Notes: generated by a model from the letters alone, not told the origin. A stretch of 17,687 nucleotides of DNA from an uncultured Alphaproteobacteria bacterium (GCA_937900425.1 CALCDT010000199.1:1-17687), one strand, 5' to 3'. Shown: positions 6,157 to 13,504, counted from the stretch's first letter. Program-made: numbers and translations.

Positions 6157-8659
6157 CCATCGCCTCCTCGAACAACGCGTCCGCCGTCTCGGCGAGAATG
6201 TCGTCGGCGGCTTCGCCCGCCACCGGCTCGCGGCCGATCTCGAGCATGATCGGCACCGCCAGCGGCGAGATGCGGTCGAGCCGCTTGTGGACGATTCGCC
6301 CGGATATCCGGGCGAGCATGTCGGAAAGCCGGGGAAGGTCAAGCAGGCCGGTGGCGGCGTCGGCATAGGTCGCCTGCAGCAGCACGTGGTCGGGCTCGTG
6401 GCTGCGCAGCACGTCGTAGACGAGGTCGGTGGAGACCGTGACCTGCCGCCCGCTCTTCTCCTGGCCCGGATGCCGCTTCTCGACGAGGCCGGCGATGAGG
6501 GCGCAGGCGCGGAAGCTGCGCTTCAGCATCCAGGTCTCGGCGATCCAGGCTTCGAGATCGTCGCCGAGCATGTCGGCGTCGAACAACTCGCCGGGGGAGG
6601 GCGCGCGCCGGGAGAAGGCGAGGCCGACGTCGCCGAGGCCCCAGACGGCGACGCAATAGTCGGTGGCGACGAAGCCGGTCGGCCTGAGCCTCGCCCGCTC
6701 CAGCCGGCGGGTCAGCAGCATGCCGAGGGTCTGGTGGGCGAGGCGGCCCTCGAAGGGATAGGCCACCATGTGGAAGCGGTCGCCGCGCGGGAAGGTCTCG
6801 ACCAGCAGTTCGTCGCGCTTCGGCAGCACCGAGACGGCGCGCTGGATCTCCAGCCATTCGCGCACCTGGTCGGGCAGATCGCTCGCCTGCGGATCGGCCA
6901 GCATCGCCCGCACGCCCTCGGCGAGATGGGTGGAGAGCGGGAACTTGCCCCCCGCGTAGGCCGGGATCTTCGGGGTGTCGTCCCGCGCCCGCGTCACCAG
7001 CATCTCGGTCTCCCGCATGCCCTCGAAGCGCAGCACCTCGCCGGAGAACAGGAAGGTGTCGCCGGGGGCGAGCTGCTCGGCGAAATACTCCTCGACCTCG
7101 CCGAGCACCCGGCCGCCCCTGAGCGGCGCCCCCGGCTTGCCGCGGTTGCCGCCGAGCCGGACCTTGACCAGCGGCTCCTCGATGATGGTGCCGACGTTGA
7201 GCCGGTATTGCTGGGCGAAGCGCGGGTGGGAGAGCCGCCAGCTGCCGTCGGCGGCGCGGCGGATGCGGGCGTGGCGTTCGTAGGCCCTGAGCGCGTAGCC
7301 GCCGGTGGCGACGAAGTCGACGACGCGGTCGAAGGTGGCGCGGGGGAGCGCACGATAGGGCCATGCGGACGTCACCTCGCCGTAGAGGTCGTCCGCGAGA
7401 AAGGGCGAGGCGACGGCGCGGCCGAAGACGTGCTGGGCCAGCACGTCGAGGGCGCCGGCGCGCAAGGGGGCGGTGTCCTGCACCCCGGCGGCCGCGGCCG
7501 CGATCGCCGCCCGGCATTCCATCACCTCGAAGCGGTTGGCGGGGACGAGGATCGCCCGGCTCGGCTCGTCCATCCGGTGGTTGGCGCGGCCGACGCGCTG
7601 GGCGAGCCGGCTCGCACCCTTGGGCGCGCCGACGTGGATGACGAGGTCGACGTCGCCCCAGTCGAGGCCGAGATCGAGGGTCGAGGTCGCGACCACCGCC
7701 CGGAGCGTGCCCGCGCTCATCGCCGCCTCGACCCTGCGGCGCTGGCCGGCGTCGAGGGAGCCGTGGTGGAGGGCGATCGGCAGCGTCGCCTCGTTGACCT
7801 TCCAGAGTTCGGAAAACACCATCTCGGCCTGGGAGCGGGTGTTGACGAAGACGATGGTCATGCCGTGGGCGGCGATGGCGGCGAGGATCTCGACGATGGC
7901 GTAGCGGGCCGAGTGGCCGGACCAGGGGATGCGCTCGGCGGTGTCGAGGATGGTGATCCGCGGCTTCGCCCCGCCGGCGACGGTGACGAGGTCGGCGTGG
8001 CGCTCGTCCTGCGGCGTCTGCCGCTCCAGCCAGCCGGTGAGGGCCGCGGGGTCCGAGACGGTGGCCGAGAGACCGGTGAAACGGACCTTCGGCGCCAGCG
8101 CCCGCAGCCGGGCGAGGCCGAGGGCGAGCAGGTCGCCGCGCTTGGAGGTGACGAGGGCGTGGAGTTCGTCGAGCACGACGGTGTCGAGATCGGAAAAGAA
8201 GCGCTCGGCGTCCTTCTGGGCGATCAGGAGGGCGAGCTGCTCGGGCGTCGTCAGCAGGATGTCGGGCGGCGCGAGCTTCTGGCGCTGGCGCTTGTGGGCC
8301 GGGGTGTCGCCGGTGCGGGTCTCGATCGAGACGGCAAGGCCGATCTCCTCGACCGGGGCGAGGAGGTTGCGGGCGATGTCGACGGCGAGCGCCTTCAGCG
8401 GCGAGACGTAGAGCGTGTGGACGCCGCGCCGGGCGGTGCCGGGCTTCGCCTTCGGCCGGCCGTCGAGGGCGACGAGGCTCGGCAGGAAGCCGGCGAGGGT
8501 CTTGCCGGCGCCGGTCGGGGCGATCAGCAGGGCGGAGCGGCCGGCGCGGGCCTTCTCGAGGAGGGCGATCTGATGCGGCCGCGGCCGCCAGCCCCGCTGC
8601 GCGAACCAGCGCGAGAAGCGCGGCGGCAGCAGGTCGTCGCTCGCACCGTCTGCCGTCAC
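6149..8659 (-). CDS. lhr: Ligase-associated DNA damage response DEXH-box helicase (Lhr-core type)
   Basis: An 836-aa superfamily 2 helicase of the Lhr-core/ligase-associated type, about half the length of E. coli Lhr, which carries an extra C-terminal region. Motifs in order: Q-motif-like RPHQIALL near 27-34, Walker A APTGAGKT (47-54), TTPEQL (137-142), DELH box (164-167), GLSAT (196-200), FVNTRSQAEMVF, HHGSLD, and the motif V-VI region VVATSTLDLGLDWGDVDLVIHVG followed by QRVGRANHR. The C-terminal part has the winged-helix and Lhr-specific regions. It is a 3'-5' translocase thought to act in DNA repair. The GTG start at 8659 overlaps the stop of the S24 regulator (GTGA) and has no good ribosome site of its own, so translation probably depends on coupling. 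pdeM overlaps its 3' end. Confidence 0.95.
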   Translation of the reverse strand: MTADGASDDLLPPRFSRWFAQRGWRPRPHQIALLEKARAGRSALLIAPTGAGKTLAGFLPSLVALDGRPKAKPGTARRGVHTLYVSPLKALAVDIARNLLAPVEEIGLAVSIETRTGDTPAHKRQRQKLAPPDILLTTPEQLALLIAQKDAERFFSDLDTVVLDELHALVTSKRGDLLALGLARLRALAPKVRFTGLSATVSDPAALTGWLERQTPQDERHADLVTVAGGAKPRITILDTAERIPWSGHSARYAIVEILAAIAAHGMTIVFVNTRSQAEMVFSELWKVNEATLPIALHHGSLDAGQRRRVEAAMSAGTLRAVVATSTLDLGLDWGDVDLVIHVGAPKGASRLAQRVGRANHRMDEPSRAILVPANRFEVMECRAAIAAAAAGVQDTAPLRAGALDVLAQHVFGRAVASPFLADDLYGEVTSAWPYRALPRATFDRVVDFVATGGYALRAYERHARIRRAADGSWRLSHPRFAQQYRLNVGTIIEEPLVKVRLGGNRGKPGAPLRGGRVLGEVEEYFAEQLAPGDTFLFSGEVLRFEGMRETEMLVTRARDDTPKIPAYAGGKFPLSTHLAEGVRAMLADPQASDLPDQVREWLEIQRAVSVLPKRDELLVETFPRGDRFHMVAYPFEGRLAHQTLGMLLTRRLERARLRPTGFVATDYCVAVWGLGDVGLAFSRRAPSPGELFDADMLGDDLEAWIAETWMLKRSFRACALIAGLVEKRHPGQEKSGRQVTVSTDLVYDVLRSHEPDHVLLQATYADAATGLLDLPRLSDMLARISGRIVHKRLDRISPLAVPIMLEIGREPVAGEAADDILAETADALFEEAMGG

Positions 8660-9300
8660 TGGCTGGCCCAGAGGATGCGGGCGATCCACTCGACGTCCTC
8701 GATCGGCACGGTGCGTTCCGGATGGGCGGGGTTGAGCGAGGCGAGTTCGAGGGCGCGCGGGCTGCGCCGCGACAGCACCTTGGCCATCACCTCGCCGCCG
8801 CGGGTGCGCACCACCACCTTGTCGCCGCGCCGCGGCTGCGCGCTCGGCGAGACGATGATGACGTCGCCGTCGCGGTAGAGCGGGGCCATCGAATCGCCGG
8901 AGACCTCGAGGGCGTAGACCGCCTCGCCGCGCTCGCCGGGGAAGGAGACCGCGTCCCAGTCGTTTCCGACCGGCAGGCCGCCGCTGTCGAAGAAGCCGCC
9001 GGCTCCGGCCTGGGCGAGGCCGATCAGCGGCACCGCGCTCTGCTGGGGCAGCAGGTCGGCGCTTTTGCGCTCGCCGACGAGCAGGGCGTAGAACTCGTCG
9101 AGGCTGGCCCCGGTCGCCTCCAGCACCTTGGCGAGCGATTCGGTCGAGGGCCAGCGCGGCCGGCCGTCGCCGGCGAAGCGCTTCGACTTGTTGAAGGTGG
9201 TCGGGTCGAGCCCGGCCCGGCGCGCGAGGGCGGAGGGCGAGAGGCCGAATCGGGCGGCGAGCAGGTCGACCGCGGTCCAGATCTGGTCGTGGGACAGCAT
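8656..9300 (-). CDS. XRE-type HTH / S24 (LexA-like) self-cleaving transcriptional regulator
   Basis: A 214-aa regulator. Residues 8-65 carry an XRE-type helix-turn-helix (FGLSPSALARRAGLDPTTFNK), unlike the winged helix of LexA. The C-terminal half is an S24 peptidase-like domain: GDSMAP holds the nucleophile S137 and VMAKVL the general base K174. Their spacing of 37 residues equals that of E. coli LexA (S119, K156). A plausible self-cleavage site is the Ala-Gly pair at 100-101 or 98-99 in LAQAGAGG. The family normally represses until damage-induced cleavage; here that is inferred. The ATG at 9300 is favoured (GGAG nine bases upstream); one at 9309 is possible. It overlaps the helicase gene by four bases. 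No GTTC-N7-GTTC LexA box was seen upstream. Confidence 0.9.
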   Translation of the reverse strand: MLSHDQIWTAVDLLAARFGLSPSALARRAGLDPTTFNKSKRFAGDGRPRWPSTESLAKVLEATGASLDEFYALLVGERKSADLLPQQSAVPLIGLAQAGAGGFFDSGGLPVGNDWDAVSFPGERGEAVYALEVSGDSMAPLYRDGDVIIVSPSAQPRRGDKVVVRTRGGEVMAKVLSRRSPRALELASLNPAHPERTVPIEDVEWIARILWASQ

Positions 9301-9795
9301 GGCTCTCATCTCCGCGCCGGGCGTCGCGGCGGCCGATCGCACGAGGATCGTCGCCACCGGGGACCTTCGGGGCTCGTCGGCCGGGGCCGGACGCGGCGGG
9401 CGACCGCGCTGCCGATCGCGGAAGGCCCGCCGGTCCTGCGGGGCCGGCCGCGAAACGCTGCTCACTGGCTCGCGGCGACGCCTCCCGGCCGGATCCGCCG
9501 GCGCCGCAGGCGCGGATGCCGGCGGGAAGGGCGGTTTTGGCCGCCGTTCCCGAGGGTACGGCGGACGAAGACGGCGCACCGCCCGGTCCAAGGAATAAAA
9601 TCCGCAAGGCCACCTTTACCCCCGGCTTTAATTCCTGTCCAGCCCGGCGATCCCGGAAAAGACGGTTTCGTCCTCAGGGGATTCGTCTCTGCGGATTTCG
9701 CCGTCTGGCGTCGGGGCCTTTGCCTTCGGCGCGATCGGGATTAGGACGGGGTCTGTCACCGCCCCGCTGCGGCGTGACCTGCGAAGGAGCCGACC
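9301..9795. other. 495-bp divergent intergenic region (S24 regulator / DUF952-pyrD)
   Basis: The starts of two divergent units flank this gap, so it should hold both promoters. It contains a short repeat CGATC-N7-GATCG (9334-9350) some 35-50 bp upstream of the regulator start, which could be an operator. It also holds an AT-richer patch at about 9590-9636 with AGGAATAAA and, 27 bases later, TTTAATTCCT in inverted orientation. No confident -35/-10 pair could be placed on either strand. Long open frames cross it but have no codon or family support. Confidence 0.5.
9784..9789 (+). promoter_or_regulatory. Ribosome binding site fixing the TTG start of the DUF952 gene
   Basis: AAGGAG ends six bases before TTG at 9796. 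This strong site makes the unusual TTG start convincing; no ATG lies nearby in frame. Confidence 0.8.
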
Positions 9796-10164
9796 TTGCC
9801 GCTCATCTACAAGATCGTTTCGCGGGAACTCTGGGCCGCCGCGACCGCCGCCGGGCGGTTCGACGGCGCCCCGGTCGACCTCGCCGACGGCTACATCCAT
9901 TTCTCGACCCGCGAGCAGGTCGAGGAGACCGCGGCGAAGCATTTCGCCGGTGCGGCCGACCTCCTCGTCGCGGCCTTCGATACCACCGACCTCGGCGACG
10001 CCCTCGTCTGGGAGCCCTCCCGCGGCGGCGCGCTGTTTCCCCATCTCTACCGTCCGCTCGACCCCGCGGCTGCCCGCGCGGTGACGGCGCTGCCGCTCGG
10101 GGCGGACGGCCGCCACGACTTTTCGGCGATCGACGCCGCGACCCGGGGAGGGGAGGCGTCGTGA
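9796..10164 (+). CDS. DUF952 domain-containing protein
   Basis: A 122-aa protein of the DUF952 family (small proteins, sometimes annotated as glutathione-S-transferase-related, of unknown function). Family motifs are the opening IYKIVSRELW, DGYIHFSTREQVEETAAKHF (residues 31-50), LVWEPSRGG (70-78) and FPHLYRPLD (81-89), which cover nearly the whole length. The start is TTG at 9796 with AAGGAG six bases upstream. The stop codon overlaps the GTG of pyrD (GTGA), so the two genes are probably co-translated. DUF952 beside pyrD is, as far as I recall, common in Hyphomicrobiales. The biochemical role is unknown; the conserved histidines H35 and H83 might be functional. Confidence 0.93.
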   Translation: MPLIYKIVSRELWAAATAAGRFDGAPVDLADGYIHFSTREQVEETAAKHFAGAADLLVAAFDTTDLGDALVWEPSRGGALFPHLYRPLDPAAARAVTALPLGADGRHDFSAIDAATRGGEAS

Positions 10165-11252
10165 GCGGCTTCGGCTTCCTCCAGCGGGCGCTGATGCCCC
10201 TCGTCGACGGCGAGCGCGCCCACGGCCTGACGCTCGCGGCGCTCAAGGCCGGACTGGTGCCGCCGGTGACGCCGGTGATCGATCCGCGCCTGCGCCGCAC
10301 CGTCTTCGGGCTCGACTTTCCCAATCCCGTCGGCATGGCGGCGGGCTTCGACAAGAATGCCGAGGTGCCGGATGCGCTGCTCGCCCTCGGCTTCGGTTTC
10401 ACCGAGGTCGGCACGCTGACGCCGCGGCCCCAGCCGGGCAACCCGCGGCCGCGGATCTTCCGCGACGTCGCCGCCCGCGCCGTCGTCAACCGTCTCGGCT
10501 TCAACAACGAGGGCCACGCCGCCGGCCTCGCCCGGCTGAGGGCCCGGGCCGGACGGGGCGGCATCGTCGGCGTCAACGTCGGCGCCAACAAGGACGCCGC
10601 CGACCGGATCGCGGACTACGTCGCCGGCATCGCCGCATTCGCGCCCGTCGCCTCCTATTTCACGGTCAACGTCTCCTCGCCCAACACGCCGGGCCTGCGG
10701 GATCTGCAGGCGCGAGGCGCGCTCGACGAACTGCTCGCCCGGGTGATCGAGGCCCGCGACGGCACGGTCGCGGCGGCCGGGCGCAAGGTGCCGGTCCTGC
10801 TCAAGATCGCCCCCGACGTCGACGACGCCGGCCTCGCCGACATCGCCGAAGTGTCGCTGGCCCGCGGCATCGACGGCCTCGTCGCCGGCAACACCACGCT
10901 GTCGCGCGTGGGCGTCGCACCGGCGCTGGCGCGCGAAGCCGGCGGGCTCTCGGGGCGGCCGCTGCGCGAGCGGGCGACGATCGTGCTCGCGCGGCTGCGC
11001 CTGCTGGTCGGCCCCGCCATGCCGATCGTCGGCGTCGGCGGCATCTCGAGCGGTGCCGACGCCTTCGCGCGGATCGCCGCGGGCGCCGATCTCGTCCAGC
11101 TCTACACCGGCTTCGTCTACGAAGGACCGGGCGTCGCCGCCGCCATCTGCCGCGATCTTCTGCGGCTGATGGAGCGCGAGGGGCTCGCCTCGCTCGGCGA
11201 CCTCGTCGGCCGCGACGCGGCGGCCTGGGCGGCGAGGCCGATCCCGGCCTGA
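10161..11252 (+). CDS. pyrD: Dihydroorotate dehydrogenase (quinone), class 2
   Basis: A 363-aa class 2 dihydroorotate dehydrogenase, the membrane-associated FMN enzyme that oxidises dihydroorotate to orotate with quinone, step four of pyrimidine synthesis. Visible features are the N-terminal amphipathic extension (residues 1-40) used for quinone access, NPVGMAAGFDKNAEVPDALL (55-74), GTLTPRPQPGNPRPRIFR (84-101), NRLGFNNEG (110-118), and the active-site segment NVSSPNTPGLR, in which S173 matches the catalytic serine of E. coli PyrD. LLKIAPD, NTTLSR, GGLSG and VGVGGISSG (FMN phosphate) follow. The GTG start at 10161 has GGGAGG four bases upstream and overlaps the DUF952 stop. Length and all key residues are intact. 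Confidence 0.98.
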   Translation: MSGFGFLQRALMPLVDGERAHGLTLAALKAGLVPPVTPVIDPRLRRTVFGLDFPNPVGMAAGFDKNAEVPDALLALGFGFTEVGTLTPRPQPGNPRPRIFRDVAARAVVNRLGFNNEGHAAGLARLRARAGRGGIVGVNVGANKDAADRIADYVAGIAAFAPVASYFTVNVSSPNTPGLRDLQARGALDELLARVIEARDGTVAAAGRKVPVLLKIAPDVDDAGLADIAEVSLARGIDGLVAGNTTLSRVGVAPALAREAGGLSGRPLRERATIVLARLRLLVGPAMPIVGVGGISSGADAFARIAAGADLVQLYTGFVYEGPGVAAAICRDLLRLMEREGLASLGDLVGRDAAAWAARPIPA

Positions 11253-11260
11253 GCGGCCGC

Positions 11261-11275
11261 CGGGTCTTCGGCCCG
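11261..11275 (+). terminator. Possible weak terminator hairpin after pyrD
   Basis: CGGGTC-TTC-GGCCCG can form a compact 6-bp stem (one G-T pair) eight bases after the pyrD stop, followed by TCGTTCC rather than a real T-run. It lies between converging genes. Weak candidate. Confidence 0.35.
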
Positions 11276-11313
11276 TCGTTCCGCTTCCGGCCGGTCGCTT
11301 CGCACGACCTGAA

Positions 11314-11353
11314 CCGCTTCGACGCATTTCTGTAGGAAGCGGAATTCGTCGAA
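11314..11353. repeat. Overlapping inverted repeats in the pyrD/TIGR02186 gap
   Basis: CCGCTTC (11314-11320) pairs with GAAGCGG (11336-11342), and TTCGACG (11318-11324) pairs with CGTCGAA (11347-11353). The two pairings share bases, so two alternative hairpins exist. The stretch is less GC-rich than its surroundings and may be a small extragenic repeat or a terminator of the converging genes. Confidence 0.4.
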
Positions 11354-11389
11354 CGCGGACACCGACATCGGCAGCGAAGCGATTTCGGA

Positions 11390-12166
11390 TCAGTCCCTGC
11401 GGAAGATCACGCCGGCGAGCCAGCCCGTCAGGCTCGCCATCACCACGGTGGCGAGCCCGTAGAGATAGCCGTGCTCGCGCGAGAATCGCGTCATCATCTG
11501 CTCGAAGCCGACCTTGGCGACCTCGATCCGGCGGCTCTCCTCGGCGAGCTTGACCCCGTCCTGGAACAGCATGAAGCGGATGTCGTAGGTGCCGATCGGC
11601 ACGTTGGCCGGAAAGGCCAGCTTGCCCTGGAACAGGGTCGGCGTCAGGAAGTCGACCCCGTCGACGGCCTCGAAATAGCGGCCCTCGGCCTGCATCAGCC
11701 GCAGGAAGGCCTTCTCGAAGGCCGAGCGGAACGGCGGCGTCGGTCCGGCCTCGCGCCGCAGCGGCAGCATGTCGAGCCCGAGGCCGAGCCGGGCCCGGGT
11801 GGCCTCGTCGGCGACCTCGGTGAAAGGGCTGCTGGCGAGCACGGCGTGAAAGGCCGGAACCAGCCGGTAGCTCTCCGAATCGCGGTTGATCCAGAGGCCG
11901 AGGGTGCGGCGCTTCTGCCGGGTCACGGCGCTGACCGGCGGTCCCTCGGCGACGACGACGATCTCGTAGGTCGAGGGCCGCGGCACGCTCTGGGCGTCGC
12001 GCTCGATGGCGCCGAAGAAGGCGATCTGCGATCCGGTGAAGTTGGAGGCGATCGAGACGACCTCGCCGGAGAGCGTGGCGATCAGCCGTTCGGCCCGGGC
12101 CGGGCCGGCCGGGGCGAGCGTCGCCGCGGCGAGGAGCGCGGCGAGGGCGAGGGGGCGGGCCGCCAT
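11390..12166 (-). CDS. TIGR02186 family protein, membrane-anchored periplasmic partner of TauE
   Basis: A 258-aa protein of the TIGR02186 family, found in alphaproteobacteria beside TauE/SafE permeases; its function is unknown. It has a signal peptide (residues 1-25, hydrophobic core ALAALLAAATLA, probable cleavage after PARA) and a C-terminal membrane helix at about 233-254 (GLATVVMASLTGWLAGVIF) ending in FRRD. The middle is therefore probably periplasmic. Conserved-looking parts are LSGEVVSIASNFTGSQIAFFGAI and FPANVPIGTYDIRFMLFQDG. ATG at 12166 is chosen because GGAGGG lies six bases upstream; GTG at 12169 is the alternative. It overlaps the TauE stop, so it is very likely co-translated with the permease. 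Confidence 0.9.
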   Translation of the reverse strand: MAARPLALAALLAAATLAPAGPARAERLIATLSGEVVSIASNFTGSQIAFFGAIERDAQSVPRPSTYEIVVVAEGPPVSAVTRQKRRTLGLWINRDSESYRLVPAFHAVLASSPFTEVADEATRARLGLGLDMLPLRREAGPTPPFRSAFEKAFLRLMQAEGRYFEAVDGVDFLTPTLFQGKLAFPANVPIGTYDIRFMLFQDGVKLAEESRRIEVAKVGFEQMMTRFSREHGYLYGLATVVMASLTGWLAGVIFRRD

Positions 12167-13095
12167 CACAAGCCCTCCCCGCTCATGGTCGTCACCGAGA
12201 ACACCTCGTCCGGCCGCAGCACCAGGTTGACGGCGAAGCGGATGCCGACGGCGAGGACGAGGAGGCCGAGCAGGGCGCGCAGAGTCTCGCCGCGCAGGCG
12301 CTGGCCGACCCGGGCGCCGAACTGGGCGCCGATGACGCCGCCGACCATCAGGGCGAGGCCAAGCACGGCGTCGACCGCGCGGTTGGTGCCGGCCTGCATG
12401 ATCGTCGCGAAGGCCATGGTGCCGAAGGTCTGCACCAGCGTGGTGCCGACGACGATCGTGGTCGGGACCCGCAGCAGGTAGATCAGCGCCGGCACCATGA
12501 TGAAGCCGCCGCCGATGCCGAGCAGGGCGCCGAGGAAGCCGATGGCGACGCCGAGCCCGACCACCGGCAGCGCCGAGATGTAGAGCCGCGACCGGCGGAA
12601 GCGGATCTTCAGCGGCAGGCCGTGGATCCAGTTGTGCTGGCCGGGGCGCTGGGCCGGCGGCCGGCGGCCGCGGCGGGCGGCGACGATCGAGCGCAGCGCC
12701 TCGGTCAGCATCAGCGCGCCGATGGTGCCGAGAAAGACGACGTAGGCGAGCGAGAGGACGACGTCGAGCTGGCCGAGCGAGCGCAGCACCGAGAACAGCC
12801 AGACCCCGAGATAGGACCCGGCGACGCCGGAGGCGGTAAGCACGCCGGCGAGTTTGAAGTCGATCATCTTCCGGCGCATGTAGGCGAGCGCGCCGGAGGC
12901 CGAGGAGGCGACGATCTGGCTCGACACCGTCGCCACCGCCACCGCCGAGGGGATGCCGGTGAAGATCAGCAGCGGCGTCAGCAGGAAGCCGCCGCCGACG
13001 CCGAACAGCCCCGAGATGAAGCCCACCGCTCCGCCCATGGCGAGGAGCAGGAAGACGTTCATCGAGAGCTCGGCGATCGGCAGGTAGATGTCCAA
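12166..13095 (-). CDS. TauE/SafE (TSUP) family membrane permease
   Basis: A 309-aa TSUP family permease; members export sulfite, sulfoacetate or related organosulfur anions. The family repeat appears twice: GFISGLFGVGGGFLLTPLL at about residues 25-43, and GFLGALLGIGGGFIMVPAL in the second half. About eight hydrophobic segments are present, with a basic cytoplasmic loop around residues 140-170 (RRGRRPPAQRPGQHNW). The start is TTG at 13095: GGAGG lies five bases upstream and the first residues MDIYLPIAELS match what I recall of relatives. An internal ATG at residue 12 is the alternative. It overlaps and precedes the TIGR02186 gene. A possible promoter is at 13188-13214. The transported substrate cannot be read from the sequence. 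Confidence 0.93.
   Translation of the reverse strand: MDIYLPIAELSMNVFLLLAMGGAVGFISGLFGVGGGFLLTPLLIFTGIPSAVAVATVSSQIVASSASGALAYMRRKMIDFKLAGVLTASGVAGSYLGVWLFSVLRSLGQLDVVLSLAYVVFLGTIGALMLTEALRSIVAARRGRRPPAQRPGQHNWIHGLPLKIRFRRSRLYISALPVVGLGVAIGFLGALLGIGGGFIMVPALIYLLRVPTTIVVGTTLVQTFGTMAFATIMQAGTNRAVDAVLGLALMVGGVIGAQFGARVGQRLRGETLRALLGLLVLAVGIRFAVNLVLRPDEVFSVTTMSGEGL
12173..12178 (-). promoter_or_regulatory. Ribosome binding site of the TIGR02186 gene
   Basis: GGAGGG on the minus strand, inside the end of the TauE gene, six bases before ATG 12166 and only three before GTG 12169. It favours the ATG. Confidence 0.65.
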
Positions 13096-13100
13096 GACCG

Positions 13101-13105
13101 CCTCC
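13101..13105 (-). promoter_or_regulatory. Ribosome binding site fixing the TTG start of TauE
   Basis: GGAGG on the minus strand, five bases before TTG 13095. It supports the TTG over the internal ATG eleven codons later. Confidence 0.7.
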
Positions 13106-13187
13106 GGCCGAGGGGTGGGCGAGGTCGGGAAGCGGCGAACGCGGCCCCTTTCCGCCGGTCGTGCGGACCGGCCTTCGCCCGGATCAT

Positions 13188-13214
13188 TGAATAGCGCCGG
13201 CAGGATAGGGTCAA
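13188..13214 (-). promoter_or_regulatory. Candidate sigma-70-type promoter of the TauE/TIGR02186 operon
   Basis: On the minus strand TTGACC (13214-13209) is followed after 15 bases by TATTCA (13193-13188). The -35 is good; the spacer is short unless TTCAAT at spacing 17 is the true -10. It would leave a leader of about 85 nt before the TauE start. Confidence 0.4.
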
Positions 13215-13295
13215 GCGCCGATGCCGCGGCGGGCGGCGGGGTGCCTGTCGGGGCGGCTGCATCGGCGGGTCGTGATTTGCCGTCCGGCGCCCCGG

Positions 13296-13309
13296 TTGAG
13301 AAAGGTCAA
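13296..13309 (+). promoter_or_regulatory. FNR/FixK-type activator box TTGA-N6-TCAA
   Basis: TTGAGAAAGGTCAA is a perfect TTGA-N6-TCAA palindrome, the recognition form of CRP/FNR-family regulators such as FixK, FnrL and Dnr. Its centre (13302.5) is 41.5 bases before a start predicted from the TATCCT at 13332-13337, which is the class II activator position. The first gene downstream on the plus strand is the HlyD-type adaptor at 13505. Confidence 0.6.
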
Positions 13310-13331
13310 GGCGCGGCCGACGGCGCTCCCC

Positions 13332-13337
13332 TATCCT
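13332..13337 (+). promoter_or_regulatory. Candidate -10 element for the exporter operon
   Basis: TATCCT lies 22 bases after the FNR-type box, with no recognisable -35 hexamer, as expected for a class II activator-dependent promoter. The predicted RNA start is near 13344, giving a leader of about 160 nt before the adaptor gene. Confidence 0.45.
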
Positions 13338-13504
13338 CCGGGGGCTGCGAGGGCGCGGACGGACCTGTATGCTGATCCGCGCCGGATCGGCTGGATGCGC
13401 CGGCGGGGTGCGGGGCCTGCGCGCGGACCGGCGACCGGCGGTGCGGCCGGCGCCGCCTCCCCGACCGGTCCGGGCCGCTTCGGCCCTCTGGGAAAGGCGA
13501 TGGG

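Noticed and set aside
6287..8878. 863-aa plus-strand open frame opposite lhr
   Set aside because: Composition (Gly/Asp/Glu/Arg, no domains) is that of a shadow frame; the minus strand carries an intact helicase with all motifs.
9301..9795. Alphaproteobacterial LexA box upstream of the S24-lhr-pdeM unit
   Set aside because: No GTTC-N7-GTTC or GAAC-N7-GAAC was found by eye, so direct LexA control is not supported.
9516..10160. N-terminal extension of pyrD (frame open from 9516)
   Set aside because: The extension is Arg/Gly-rich and overlaps DUF952; GTG 10161 has a strong ribosome site and matches the class 2 length.
10047..11327. 426-aa minus-strand open frame
   Set aside because: Antisense to pyrD, whose reading frame has every catalytic motif.
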